Shown piece after piece: positions 1 through 9,932 of a stretch of 64,000 bases of DNA (positions are counted from its first letter, which is position 1; each line of letters begins with the position of its first letter). This DNA comes from Volutella citrinella (Eukaryota > Ascomycota > Sordariomycetes > Hypocreales > Nectriaceae). Both the position numbers and the translations under genes were made by a program. The stretch is taken from NCBI GenBank assembly GCA_034401135.1, contig JAWZSP010000007.1, forward strand, positions 3,782,001 through 3,846,000. Direction: 5' to 3'. The notes under the pieces were generated by a model that ran no database searches, was not told the DNA's origin, and saw only the letters and a program-made list of their open reading frames with translations.

Positions 1-463
1 AACTTGCACCTCTACTCTGCTCTTCCTACGAGCTCCAGGAATATTTCTATCTCCCCTTCCGCGTCCGCTCCCACCCCCCTCGTATTCCTACTTCTACCTC
101 GCTCCTCCTCCTCATTCTCTCCATCCGCTATTGCGCCGCCCCTCCCTCTCCATCTTGCACCCCACTCCTTTGCTCTGGTGCTGCTATTGCTCCCGCTGCC
201 TCATTGTGACGTCGACAACCACCGACTAGGCACGCCGATAACGCCCACCGGCAAGCCGACAGGCCTCGACTCGTCACCGACTCTGCATTGATATCCTCAG
301 CGACGACTACTGAACGCCTGGACGAGCCCAATTGAGCTCCATCTACCCACTGGCTCGCTGACTTTCTGTGACAACTGACTGAGTCGATCGTCGCCGCCTC
401 GGAAATATCCCGCTGTCGACCCCTAACGGCCAGCTCTCAACTCTCCTCTCGCCGCCTTCCGTC
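1..463 (+). promoter_or_regulatory. Upstream region and 5' leader of the TPS2-type gene
   Basis: No supported gene lies here. The stretch is pyrimidine-rich, as is common in fungal promoters and leaders. CCCCT pentamers, which match the core of the yeast stress-response element, occur at 53-57, 76-80 and 420-424. That would suit a trehalose gene, but a 5-base motif has little statistical weight. The region is cut by the window edge, so the full promoter is not visible. Confidence 0.4.
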
Positions 464-3400
464 ATGGCTGATGCAGAGGTCGCAGCAGCTGCGGCTGCTA
501 GCAGCACTGAGTCCAACAATGCCGCTGCCAGCCAGAACACCTCGGAGCCGTCGCCGCCTTTGCGCCGTCGCGAGTCGCTCTCCGAGATCCGCGCCGCCAA
601 CCCGGACCTGTCGCTGAGCGGCAACATCATCTCGGCCGTTTTCAATACTCCTCATGCCTTTACCTACCGCAAGAGCGGCGACTGGGTAAGTCAGGGGAAT
701 TTTCTTACCTCCCATCTGCCCATGCATCCTTCTCGCTCTGTGCCCCTCCATTGCCCCTCCATCGATTGTCCAGGGGTGTTTGAACGGCCATCCGTCCTCG
801 CCAATGAATGTGCTCCCACTCACCCCAACCAGACAAGAGCTCCCTGTCTGCTATCTGATCGCCAACGAGAAGAAATCCAAAACTAACGTCACCGTTTTCG
901 CAGGACCTCAACACGCGCCGTGGCCAGTCTGCCCTCTCCGATGCTCTCGCGTATCTCTCATCGGACGCCACGCCCTGGAACCATTCCGTTGTCGCATGGA
1001 CCGGCGAGATCGAGGCTCCGTCCGACGACGTCATATCCATCCCCGGTACCCCGGCTCCGACCACACTCGGCGCTCACTCGCTCAACGCACTCTCCGCACC
1101 TGTTCCTGTGGACGCCGCCTCCCGCCTGCCGACGCCGCCTCCCGTTGACGGTTTATGGATCCCCCGCGCCGACCAGGAGCGCCTCGAATACCTCTTGTCC
1201 CACAACAAGACGATCCGCACGTATCCCGTTTGGCTGGCCGACGAGAACGAGGCCTCCGAGGATGGCATCACGCTCAAGGACCAAGCTAGGTGGCGCCGGT
1301 ATGCCGAGTTCGACCTCTACACCCTCCTCCACTACAAGCAGCACGAGCCCAACGACGGCCGCAAGGAGCGAGTCCAGTGGGCCGACTACTACCGCATGAA
1401 CCAGAAGTTTGCCAACAAGATCATCGAGGTCTACAAGCCTGGCGACATGGTCATCGTCCACGACTACTTCCTCATGCTTCTCCCCAGCATGCTGCGCCAG
1501 CGCATCCCCAACATGTACATCTCCTTCTACCTCCACTCGCCGTTCCCTAGTAGCGAGTTCCTGCGATGCCTGCCCCGCCGAAAGGAGGTCCTTGAGGGCG
1601 TCCTTGGGGCCAACCTCATCGGTTTCCAGTCCTACAGCTACTCTCGCCACTTCTTGAGCTGCTGCACGCGCATTCTGGGATTCCCGTCCGACACCCTCGG
1701 CATTGATGCCTATGGCACCCGCGTGCAGGTCGGTGTCTTCCCCATCGGCATCGACGCCGCCAAGGTCGAGAAATTTGCGTGGACCGCGGCTGTCAACCAG
1801 AAGCACGACGCTCTTCGAAAGCTCTACCAGGGAAAGAAGATCATTGTCGGCCGTGACCGTCTCGACAGCGTGAGGGGTGTTGCCCAGAAGCTTCAGGCTT
1901 TTGAGCGCTTCCTCGAGCTCTATCCCGAGTGGCGCGAGAAGGTGGTGCTGATCCAGGTCACGTCTCCCACCAGCGTCGAAGCTGAGAAGGAGGACCCGGA
2001 TAACAAGGTTGCCTCGCGCGTCAATGAGCTTGTTATGCGCATCAACGGAATGTACGGCAGCCTCGGCTTCTCTCCCGTGCAGCACTATCCCCAGTATCTT
2101 GACCAAGAGGAGTACTTCGCCCTGCTCCGCGCTGGAGACATTGGCCTCATCACCTCGGTCCGAGATGGCATGAACACGACAAGTCTCGAGTATATTGTTT
2201 GCCAGAAGCAAGGTCACGGCCCGCTCATCCTGTCCGAGTTCAGCGGTACGGCTGGCAGCCTCAGCGACGCCATCCACATCAACCCGTGGGACCTCACCGG
2301 TGTCGCTGACAAGATCAACGCCGCGCTCACCATGACGGATCCCAAGCGACAGGAGATGCAGGAGAGTTTGTACCACCACGTTACTGAGCATAACGTTCAG
2401 TCGTGGATTACCAAGCTCATCCGAAAGATTTACAATGTCCTCGGCGACACGACAACTGCCAACGTCACCCCGCTGCTGGACCGTGCTCTCCTCCTCCAAC
2501 AGTACCGATCAGCCGGCAAGCGACTCTTCATGTTCGATTACGACGGTACCCTGACGCCCATTGTCCGCGAACCCAGTGCGGCCGTTCCCTCGGATCGCCT
2601 CATCCACACCCTCAAGTTGCTTGCAGCCGACCCCAGGAATGCCGTTTGGATCATTTCTGGACGCGACCAGGACTTCCTCAAGCAGCACCTGGGCCACATC
2701 TCGCAGCTCGGATTCTCAGCAGAGCACGGCAGTTTCATGAGGCATCCTCGTTCAGATGAGTGGGAGAACCTAGCAGAGAAGTTCCCCATGGGTTGGCAGA
2801 GCGAGGTGCTGGAAGTGTTCCAGAAGTATACCGACAAAGTGCCTGGTAGGTCACAGTCCATGCCCCACTAGCTTATTCCCATTGTTGCCATTTCCAATGC
2901 CAGCTTTACACCCTATACACCCACTTTTACTGTTGACTGTACTGACCCGGCAACAGGCTCGTTCATTGAACGAAAACGATGTGCCCTGACCTGGCACTAC
3001 CGCCTGGCGAACCCCGAGCAGGGCATTCACATGGCGCGAGAGTGCCAGAAGGAGCTCGAGACGACCGTCGGCAGGAAATGGGATGTCGAGGTGATGCCCG
3101 GCAAGGCCAATGTCGAGGTCCGGCCGACGTTTATCAACAAGGGCGAAATCGCCAAGCGTCTCATCTCGTTCTACCACAACCCCAACGCCTCGGAAACTAC
3201 CGAGCACCAGAGGCCGGGTTCGGTCGAGTTTGCGCTCTGCCTGGGCGATGACTTCACTGACGAGGACATGTTCCGCAGCCTCAACGCCGCGTCGGGCGAG
3301 ATCCTCGACCCCAACCACGTCTTCACCGTGACCATTGGCGCCAGCACCAAATCTACCCTGGCCAAGTCGCACCTCCTCGAGCCCGAGGACGTCATTGAGT

Positions 3401-3513
3401 CGATTGCCCTTCTGGCCGGATCAGATGCTCCTGACAGCGTCGAGCGCCTGAGCGAGGTGAATCTCGGTGCGCTGAGCGCGGTAGAGGGCCACATCCCCCC
3501 GGAGAAGCTGTGA
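464..3513 (+). CDS. TPS2: Trehalose-6-phosphate phosphatase, TPS2 type (GT20 + HAD)
   Basis: Exons 464..685, 904..2845 and 2957..3513 join to a 906-residue protein, close to yeast Tps2 (about 900). The central part is a trehalose-phosphate-synthase-like GT20 domain. The C-terminal third is a HAD phosphatase: D619-Y-D621-G-T is the DxDGT nucleophile motif, an SGRD motif follows, and GDDFTDED (D819, D820) is the metal-binding motif IV. The protein should dephosphorylate trehalose-6-phosphate to trehalose in the cytosol within the trehalose synthase complex. In this family the GT20 part is usually structural or regulatory, so the phosphatase is the likely activity. Introns have GTAAGT..CAG and GTAGGT..CAG borders; their phases (0 and 1) restore the conserved reading (DKVPGSFIERKR) across the second junction. 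Start is the first ATG of the open frame, followed by an Ala/Ser-rich N-terminus. Confidence 0.95.
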
Positions 3514-4582
3514 GCGAGGATGAATGGCTGGCTCGACAGCAGCGGGGCAGGGCAGAGGGAAATCCACAGTAGGGATTCTGGACAGGCAAGGACCCAAGCG
3601 AGTGTTTAATTTAGCTGATGGCGTTTTTGAAGGAGGCTAGGATCAGACATGGATAGAGACGGGCAGAGGTTGGATAGGGCCCATGGCCGTTGTTATTATA
3701 GCCGCTGGCCCCAGGTACGAAGTGTGGATTGGAAAGTACAAAACTCCCAAGAGTGTGGGGCATTATCGGAAGCATATAAACGCAAATATTCAATCATGTT
3801 ATTTACATACGGAGAAGTGCGCGTGACGCCTCGACAAGATGAAGACAGAAAATGCTGCTGTCCAGAGCTCCTGCGATGCCGCTGTGGGGAAGTCCCCGCA
3901 TGAGCTCTCGGCTCGGGGACAGGGGGTGGAACAGCCAGTTGCGGGGTACAGTCTCCAGCGCTGGGGATTGAGGGGAGGCCGAATCGATGGCTTGATAACA
4001 TGGCTGGGTGAATCTAGTGGCGGGTGGCTTGGCTGGCGACTGACAGGGTCGGCGGTGCAAAGCCCTCAATGACTCCTAACTCATCGTGTATTCAGGAAAT
4101 ACGAGGCTGGACTTCTAAGTCGATAATCCACTGAGACAGGGCCTAACTACTGGTACTAGTAAAGGAAGAGATGAAAGCCGGTAGACGAATAGAGACTCAT
4201 TCTCAACTCAACCAGAGAGACACATGTTCCTGTCGCATCTTGTTCCTCAACGACTACCCTAGATAACCCAACTTGGACATGGATATTCAATATATCCCTG
4301 CCCCACTAACCCCGCTGTCGCATCCCCGCTATCGCAACTGCCCCAAGCCACGACTGAGCCACGAGCCTAGCCAATGGCCACTAGCAGGTTTATCAGTGGC
4401 TCGCGGGGTGGGGATGGGTAGCTCCCATTTCCACGTTGTTGCTAGAATCCTACCTAGTTCAACCTAGCCCCGTGCCCGAGTTGGTTTAAGTTGTCTGGCA
4501 GATAATGGAGTTGGAGAGTCATTCGGCGCGAAGAAATCCGAGACCGACAAACCTCCAACCAAACGCCACGAATTGACCAGCC
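3514..4582. other. Intergenic region between TPS2-type gene and homeodomain regulator
   Basis: This 1.07-kb gap lies between two plus-strand genes. It must hold the TPS2 3' end and the promoter and leader of the next gene. Only short unsupported ORFs are present and I see no RNA gene or repeat. Confidence 0.6.
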
Positions 4583-6562
4583 ATGCCTGTGCCCATGGAC
4601 CTCTCGCTCGAGGACCTGCTCTTCACGGGCCCCGACGACGAGAGCCTGGCCGTGCCCTTTGACGAATCGTTTGTCGCCCAGGCCCAGACCCATGCCCATG
4701 CCCAGGCCCGGGCGCAACCGGTCCAGGCTCACCACCACACTCACCACCACACTCATGACCACTCTCACGACCAGTCTCAAGATCACCATCACCATCACCA
4801 TAACCAGCACCAGCTCCCACCACGCCCCCTGTCGCTCGACCTGGAGACGGTCAGCTTCAGCGCCCTCACGTCGCCAACCTCGCTGCCGGCGTCGCTCTTC
4901 CCTGGTGGCGAGATTGACTGGGACGCCGCCTTTGAGCCCGTCGATGCCGCTCACGTCGACGCCTCTCACTTCGATGCCCACGTCGACGTCGGCTTCCCGC
5001 TCCTCAGCCCGCCCAGCACCAACGTCTTCAACCCGCCATGGCCCGTCCGGATGAGCCCCAAGCCGGCGTCGTCGTCGGCCAACCCCGCCGCCGACTCGGC
5101 CATTGCCACCATTGAGGAGTTCTTCATCAAGAACGGCGCCTGCCGCCCTCCCGCGCCCTGCAGCTACTGCCGCCGCCGCCGCCTGCAGTGCCTCGTCCTC
5201 AACACCACCGACGTCAACCCCAACCCCACGCGGTCCTGCTCCAGCTGCGTCGCCCTCTTCCGCGAGTGCAGCCTCTCGGGCCGCCAGAAGCGCGAGCCCT
5301 CCGACTTTGAGACGTCGCGGCCCGTCATCGGCGGCCTCCACGGCGTCAACGAGCACCTGAGCCCGCTCGGCCCCGAGGACGAGGGCCAGCCCGTCCTGTC
5401 GCGCGACGAGACGGGCGTCTCGGCACTCTCCCGCAAGCGGGCCAACACGCGCTCCGTCCGCAAGACGCGCATCCTGCGCAACTGGTTCTCGAGCCACCTG
5501 GACCACCCGTACCCGTCCGAGGACGACAAGACGGCGCTGGCTGAGCAGTCGGGCCTCAGCCGCAGCCAGGTCATCAACTGGTTCGCAAATACGCGCCGTC
5601 GCCAGCGCCTGTCGTCCAGCTCCATGTCGTCGCTGCGCAACGCCCGCTCGAACCAGTCCCCCATGGAGCGCTGGCGCAACTCGCCGCCCGATGACGAGCC
5701 CGCGTCGGCGTCGGCCATCCAGAGCGCGCTGTCGGCCCACTCGAGCCGCCGCAGCTCCGTCAGCGCGCCCGATGGCCTCGGCCTCGGCCTCGGCGGCGGG
5801 GGCGGCGGCGGGGCCATGTCGGACGGCGCCGAGTCCTACACCAGCGGCGAATCCTTCCAGTACCCCAACTCGGCGTACCGCGAGGTGTCGTCGGCGTCGG
5901 CGTCGTCGTGCCACTCGTTCCGGTCGTCCATGGAGCCGCTCCCCGTCGTCTCGCACTCGGCCCAGAGCTCCGTCGTCGACGGCGCCTCCATCTCGCGCCC
6001 CTCGTCGTCGCGGTCCAGGCGGAGCAAGCTGCAGGCCTTCCAGTGCACCTTTTGCAGCCAGAGCTTCAAGAAGAAGTACGACTGGGTGCGCCACGAGCGC
6101 TCCATCCACCTGCCGGGCCTCGACTCGTGGATCTGCGCCATGCCCGTCCCCGCCGACCAGTCGTACCTGGTGTGGCGCGTCAACCACGCCTCGCCCGAGT
6201 GCGTCTTCTGCGGCCACGATGCCCCGACCGACGAGCACGTCCAGTCGCATGAGTTCGACGCCTGCGCCGAGCGCCCAGTCTCGGAGCGCAAGTTCACCCG
6301 CAAGGACCACCTGTGGCAGCACCTGCAAAAGTTCCACGGCTGCCGCAAGTGGGACGGCTGGAAGCCTGACCTGGGCCTGCTGCAGCACCGCCAGGACCGC
6401 GTGCGCAGCCGCTGTGGCTTCTGCCAGGCCATATTGGAGAGTTGGGAGGACCGCATGGAGCACATTGCGCTGCACTTCCGCTCGGGCCTGACGCTCAAAG
6501 ACTGGACCGGCGACGCGGGCATCGATCAGTCGGCCGAGGCGACGAGGGCGCAGAGCGGGTGA
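4583..6562 (+). CDS. Transcription factor with Zn-cluster-like motif, TALE homeodomain and C2H2 fingers
   Basis: Single exon, 659 residues, start at the first ATG (CAGCCATGCC). An acidic N-terminus is followed by a His/Gln-rich tract (about residues 36-75). At about residues 193-230 is a Cys array C-x2-C-x6-C-x15-C-x2-C-x6-C with RRRR between the second and third Cys, which fits a Zn(II)2Cys6-like cluster. About residues 287-343 form a homeodomain of TALE/KN type: RNWFSSHLDHPYPSEDDK resembles the atypical three-residue loop extension, and VINWFANTRRRQR is the recognition helix. From about residue 487 come C2H2-type fingers: CTFCSQSFKKKYDWVRHE, a CVFC..H..C unit, FTRKDHLWQHLQKFH, and CGFC..H at 611-633. 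Homeodomain-C2H2 fusions are a known filamentous-fungal class. The protein is expected in the nucleus; targets are unknown. A Ser-rich, Gly-rich linker separates the homeodomain and fingers. Confidence 0.88.
   Translation: MPVPMDLSLEDLLFTGPDDESLAVPFDESFVAQAQTHAHAQARAQPVQAHHHTHHHTHDHSHDQSQDHHHHHHNQHQLPPRPLSLDLETVSFSALTSPTSLPASLFPGGEIDWDAAFEPVDAAHVDASHFDAHVDVGFPLLSPPSTNVFNPPWPVRMSPKPASSSANPAADSAIATIEEFFIKNGACRPPAPCSYCRRRRLQCLVLNTTDVNPNPTRSCSSCVALFRECSLSGRQKREPSDFETSRPVIGGLHGVNEHLSPLGPEDEGQPVLSRDETGVSALSRKRANTRSVRKTRILRNWFSSHLDHPYPSEDDKTALAEQSGLSRSQVINWFANTRRRQRLSSSSMSSLRNARSNQSPMERWRNSPPDDEPASASAIQSALSAHSSRRSSVSAPDGLGLGLGGGGGGGAMSDGAESYTSGESFQYPNSAYREVSSASASSCHSFRSSMEPLPVVSHSAQSSVVDGASISRPSSSRSRRSKLQAFQCTFCSQSFKKKYDWVRHERSIHLPGLDSWICAMPVPADQSYLVWRVNHASPECVFCGHDAPTDEHVQSHEFDACAERPVSERKFTRKDHLWQHLQKFHGCRKWDGWKPDLGLLQHRQDRVRSRCGFCQAILESWEDRMEHIALHFRSGLTLKDWTGDAGIDQSAEATRAQSG
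4690..4812 (+). repeat. His/Gln-coding low-complexity tract
   Basis: Inside the homeodomain regulator, CAC/CAT codons alternate with CAG, GAC and ACT codons, including a CATCACCATCACCAT run near 4785-4800. The encoded segment is His-rich. Such tracts expand and contract easily, so length may vary between strains. Confidence 0.7.
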
Positions 6563-8300
6563 TCATTGATGGCCGCTGGCATCATGTTTTATCATTTCAC
6601 TGGGGAAGATCAAACTGGCACCGTTGGGCGTATAACATTCACATAGAGATGGGCATGGGCGCAATGCGGCTTGGCAGGAACTGGGTGAGATTTGGCAAAG
6701 GTGCCAATGGAACCTTGATGATTTAGTCCAACATTATTCAACAATGCATGAGATACATCATCTACTGGTTTGCCTTGTCCGCTTCCAAATGTCACTGGGA
6801 TTCCTCGCAGAGATTCCAACTCTGTATCATTTGGAAGTCCTGTAGGATGCAGGTCCATCACATGCCTGTATGGATTGAAAAGTGCCGAAACTTGCCTTAA
6901 CGTGGCATGTTGCATGTGTTAGTGCCATGACTTGGCGTCAGGGATTGGCGCCTCGCAGTTTCGGTTCTGTGCTGGTCTGGAGGCCGCACACATGCTTGAC
7001 GCCGATCACTGCAACCTTGGTTTGACATGCCTCGGCTCCGCGAGTCCAACTGCCGAACAGGAGTTTTACGAGTTGGCGACTCAAGTCGCAGCCACTGCAC
7101 GAAAAGAAAGACTGAGGAGCCACTACCCATTGGCGTGATGCAGATGTATGGGAAACATGTCGGCTAGCTGCGTGCTGTCAAGCACGATATAGAAGCATCA
7201 AAATCAAACACTGAAGGGGAACAGCTGCAAGATAGCTCTGCAATTGAAAACTTCAGGGCACATGGACATGATTTAGGGGGATTACTGTACTGATCCGCTC
7301 ACCTTTCAAGGTTGTCATTGTCTAATTCTGACAACTCATGCATTGATTGGTATATCGGCTTTGAAGTTGTTTAGTGAAGCAAGCAAGAACAAGCTGAAAC
7401 GACCAGAGAAGGCTCCGCAGTTGAATTGATATGCAGGCTCTCATTCCCCATTCTGGCTGGCCTGCAGTTGATCATTGGCACCGTCTGACTCTAAGGATAA
7501 TCAACAGATGAGACTTTAACAGCAGCAACGAATGCTGGTGAGCTAACCACCCAAAGCTGTCATCTAATCGCAAGAGCTCAGAGAGTCACTCACAAGTCAC
7601 AACTAGCCTGGAGTCCCTGATAGCGGAAAGGCCTCCCATCTTCCTTACGGCTTCGGCCAAAGGGCGGAACGGCCTCGCTTTGGCGCGGAATCGAGCTAAT
7701 TGACCATGGACTAGCCCATGGCATTCGTGTGAAATTCGGTCAACTTTACCCCTTTGCCAAGGACCGCCACCCCTGAGACTAGCAAAAATGATCATCCAGC
7801 CGCCCCTGTTCCCCTTGCGTAATTCAGCGGGCCGTTGTGGCCAGTGTCCACTGGGCCGGTGAAGATCCCGCCGGCAGCATCGGAGGCGAGACTAGTATAG
7901 GAGCTTATTATAATAATGAGTTATTATAGTCGACAATTACGCCGTCTAGGCCCGAACCCTTGGGTGATGGGGCCCCCTATATTAGCTCGACTGACCTGCG
8001 GTAGGGATCCATTGCTTCTGTGCCGCACGGAAGACCCCCAGAACGTAGCCTAGTGCCGGACTAGCAAACCAACTGCCGAAACAGGCGACGTCGCTGGACG
8101 CGTGTTGAATGCCATTGACGCCGGGCATCTTTGTTGGGGTTGACCTCGAGCGCACTAATAGCCAAGAACAGTCGAAAATATTAAAGTTTCATGTCAAAAT
8201 ATATACTATCAACGGGGTAAAAGAAACGCTGGCTATTTATTGACAAATTCGACGCATCTAGTATAATCATACAGAAAAGATCCTGGATAGTATATGTCGC
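6563..8300. other. Intergenic region, no supported gene
   Basis: This 1.7-kb gap separates the 3' ends of the plus-strand regulator and the minus-strand CFEM receptor. ORFs are short and without recognisable domains. An AT-rich patch at about 7900-7930 contains TTATTATA twice. Nothing else stands out. Confidence 0.55.
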
Positions 8301-9932
8301 CTAGTATGAGATATCCGACCTGGAGCTCTTGCGGTCCATGTCCTTCATTTGCACCAGCTGGTGCTCGTCTCCGTCGCCGTACTGCACTTCGTACGTCCGT
8401 TCGCGAATGATGCCGATCGGATCCACGCGGCTGCGGCTCTTGTCGACCCTCGACGACACCGCCTGGGAGCTGGTCAGAGTCTGCTCCCGACTGCTGCTGG
8501 CGGTGGGGCCCTTTCCCGTCCTGCTGTTGCCGTAGTTGGCGTAGTACTGCTGGGATGTGCCTAGGACCTTGGGGAACATGCGCACCAGCAGGATGCGGAG
8601 CGACGGCATGCATGCGCAGATCTCGCCGACGGCGATCTCGATGAGGGACCAGCGGCTCACCTCGAGGTAGTCCCACGTCGTGTTGACCGTGTGGCCAAAC
8701 TTGACGAGGAACTGGAGGCGGAGGATGCTCACAATGGTGACACTAGCAGCAAGGTCAGTTCTGTTGCTGTGGTTTTGCAATCGCGGAGGGGGGGCAAGAC
8801 TAACAATGTGCCCACAAAGAACATCATGCCGACGCCAATCTTCTTCTTCCAGTCCAGCTTTAGCTCCTTGATCTGGAACAGCGGAATGGACAGCATCCAG
8901 AAGTCGAGGGCGATGCTGATGGCCGCGTTGGACCAGGTGATGGCGTTGATGTTGTGGCACTTGCCCTGGTGTTCGCCGTCCCACTTGGTCCAGAAGTAGC
9001 TGATGGGCTGGCACTGGAAGACGGCGACAAACACAAACACGATGCCAAAGGCCGCGTTGAAGGCCACGGTGCCCCAGAGGAGCCGGCGGATGTTCTGGGC
9101 GGGGAAGATGCGCAGGTAGAAGAACAGCATGGCCATCTTCAGGAGCGTGATTTGGGTAAAGTAGAGAATGGCCATGACGTAAAAGTGCTTGCCAAACGCT
9201 GTGATGTTGTCGAAAGGGATGGTCCAGACGTCGCGGCCGAGTCCATTGGCAGTGACGCCCCATTCGTTGACGGCGAGACTCGGGATGGTGGTGGTGGCGG
9301 TGAGCAGGATGAACAAGTCGTCGAGCCCCAAGTCGAGCTTCCACCAGAGCTTGAACAGAAGCCGCTGGAGGATGGCGACACAGCCAAGTGTGCCCAAGAT
9401 GTTGGACATGACAATGTGCGACTTGCTCCTATCACGGATGGGGGCGCCGCAATTGGTTGATGTCAGGTTCTTGGTCACTGTTTGAAGTCGTGAGTCAGAC
9501 ACATGCGGCGGCATCCATGACGAAGGCCCGGTGAGGCTTCGAGTCGTGGGGGGTTACTCACTTAGAGATTCCTTGATGGTGCAGCTCTTGGTGACACAGG
9601 CAGTCATCTCCACCTGGAGCTCCTGGTTGGTGCATGTACATTTCGAATCGGTGGGAGAACATGGTGAATTTGCAACAGCAGTGGACAGGCACGCCAACTT
9701 AGACAAGGCAAAACGTTAGCTGACAATGATCCAGCCCTCAACAGCAGGAAGACATTCACAAGGGCGACGCCGAATGACGTTGGTGTTGGAGGGAATAGAC
9801 ACTTACGGCACACTTGGGCATCTTCGCCAGCATAAGCTGTTGCGGAGTAGGAGAGGACGCCTCGGTCTGAGCCAAGACGGTGGGCGCGGCCGCAAGCCAG
9901 ACGGCCAGCCCCAACTTCCAGAGAGCGGGCAT
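8301..9932 (-). CDS. CFEM-domain seven-transmembrane receptor (Pth11-like)
   Basis: Exons 9932..9807, 9697..9562, 9477..8805 and 8742..8301 join to 458 residues. A signal peptide (about residues 1-21) precedes a complete CFEM domain with cysteines at 41, 45, 55, 62, 64, 76, 81 and 97; spacing matches the fungal eight-Cys consensus, including the Asp at 59 and the CxC at 62-64. The exact spacing across three exons supports the splice model. After the CFEM come hydrophobic segments of the fungal rhodopsin-like type, with a membrane-proximal RDRSK segment and a Ser/Arg-rich cytosolic tail. The family includes Magnaporthe Pth11, a plasma-membrane receptor for surface cues. Ligand is unknown. Introns begin GTAAGT, GTGAGT and GTTAGT. 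Confidence 0.9.

Noticed and set aside
1153..2499. Open frame of 448 codons on the minus strand
   Set aside because: It is antisense to the conserved TPS2-type exon and shows only Val/Leu/Asp-rich shadow composition.
4454..6475. Open frame of 673 codons on the minus strand
   Set aside because: It lies exactly opposite the homeodomain regulator. Its composition (Arg/Val/Ala/Gly) is that of GC-rich antisense sequence and it has no domain.
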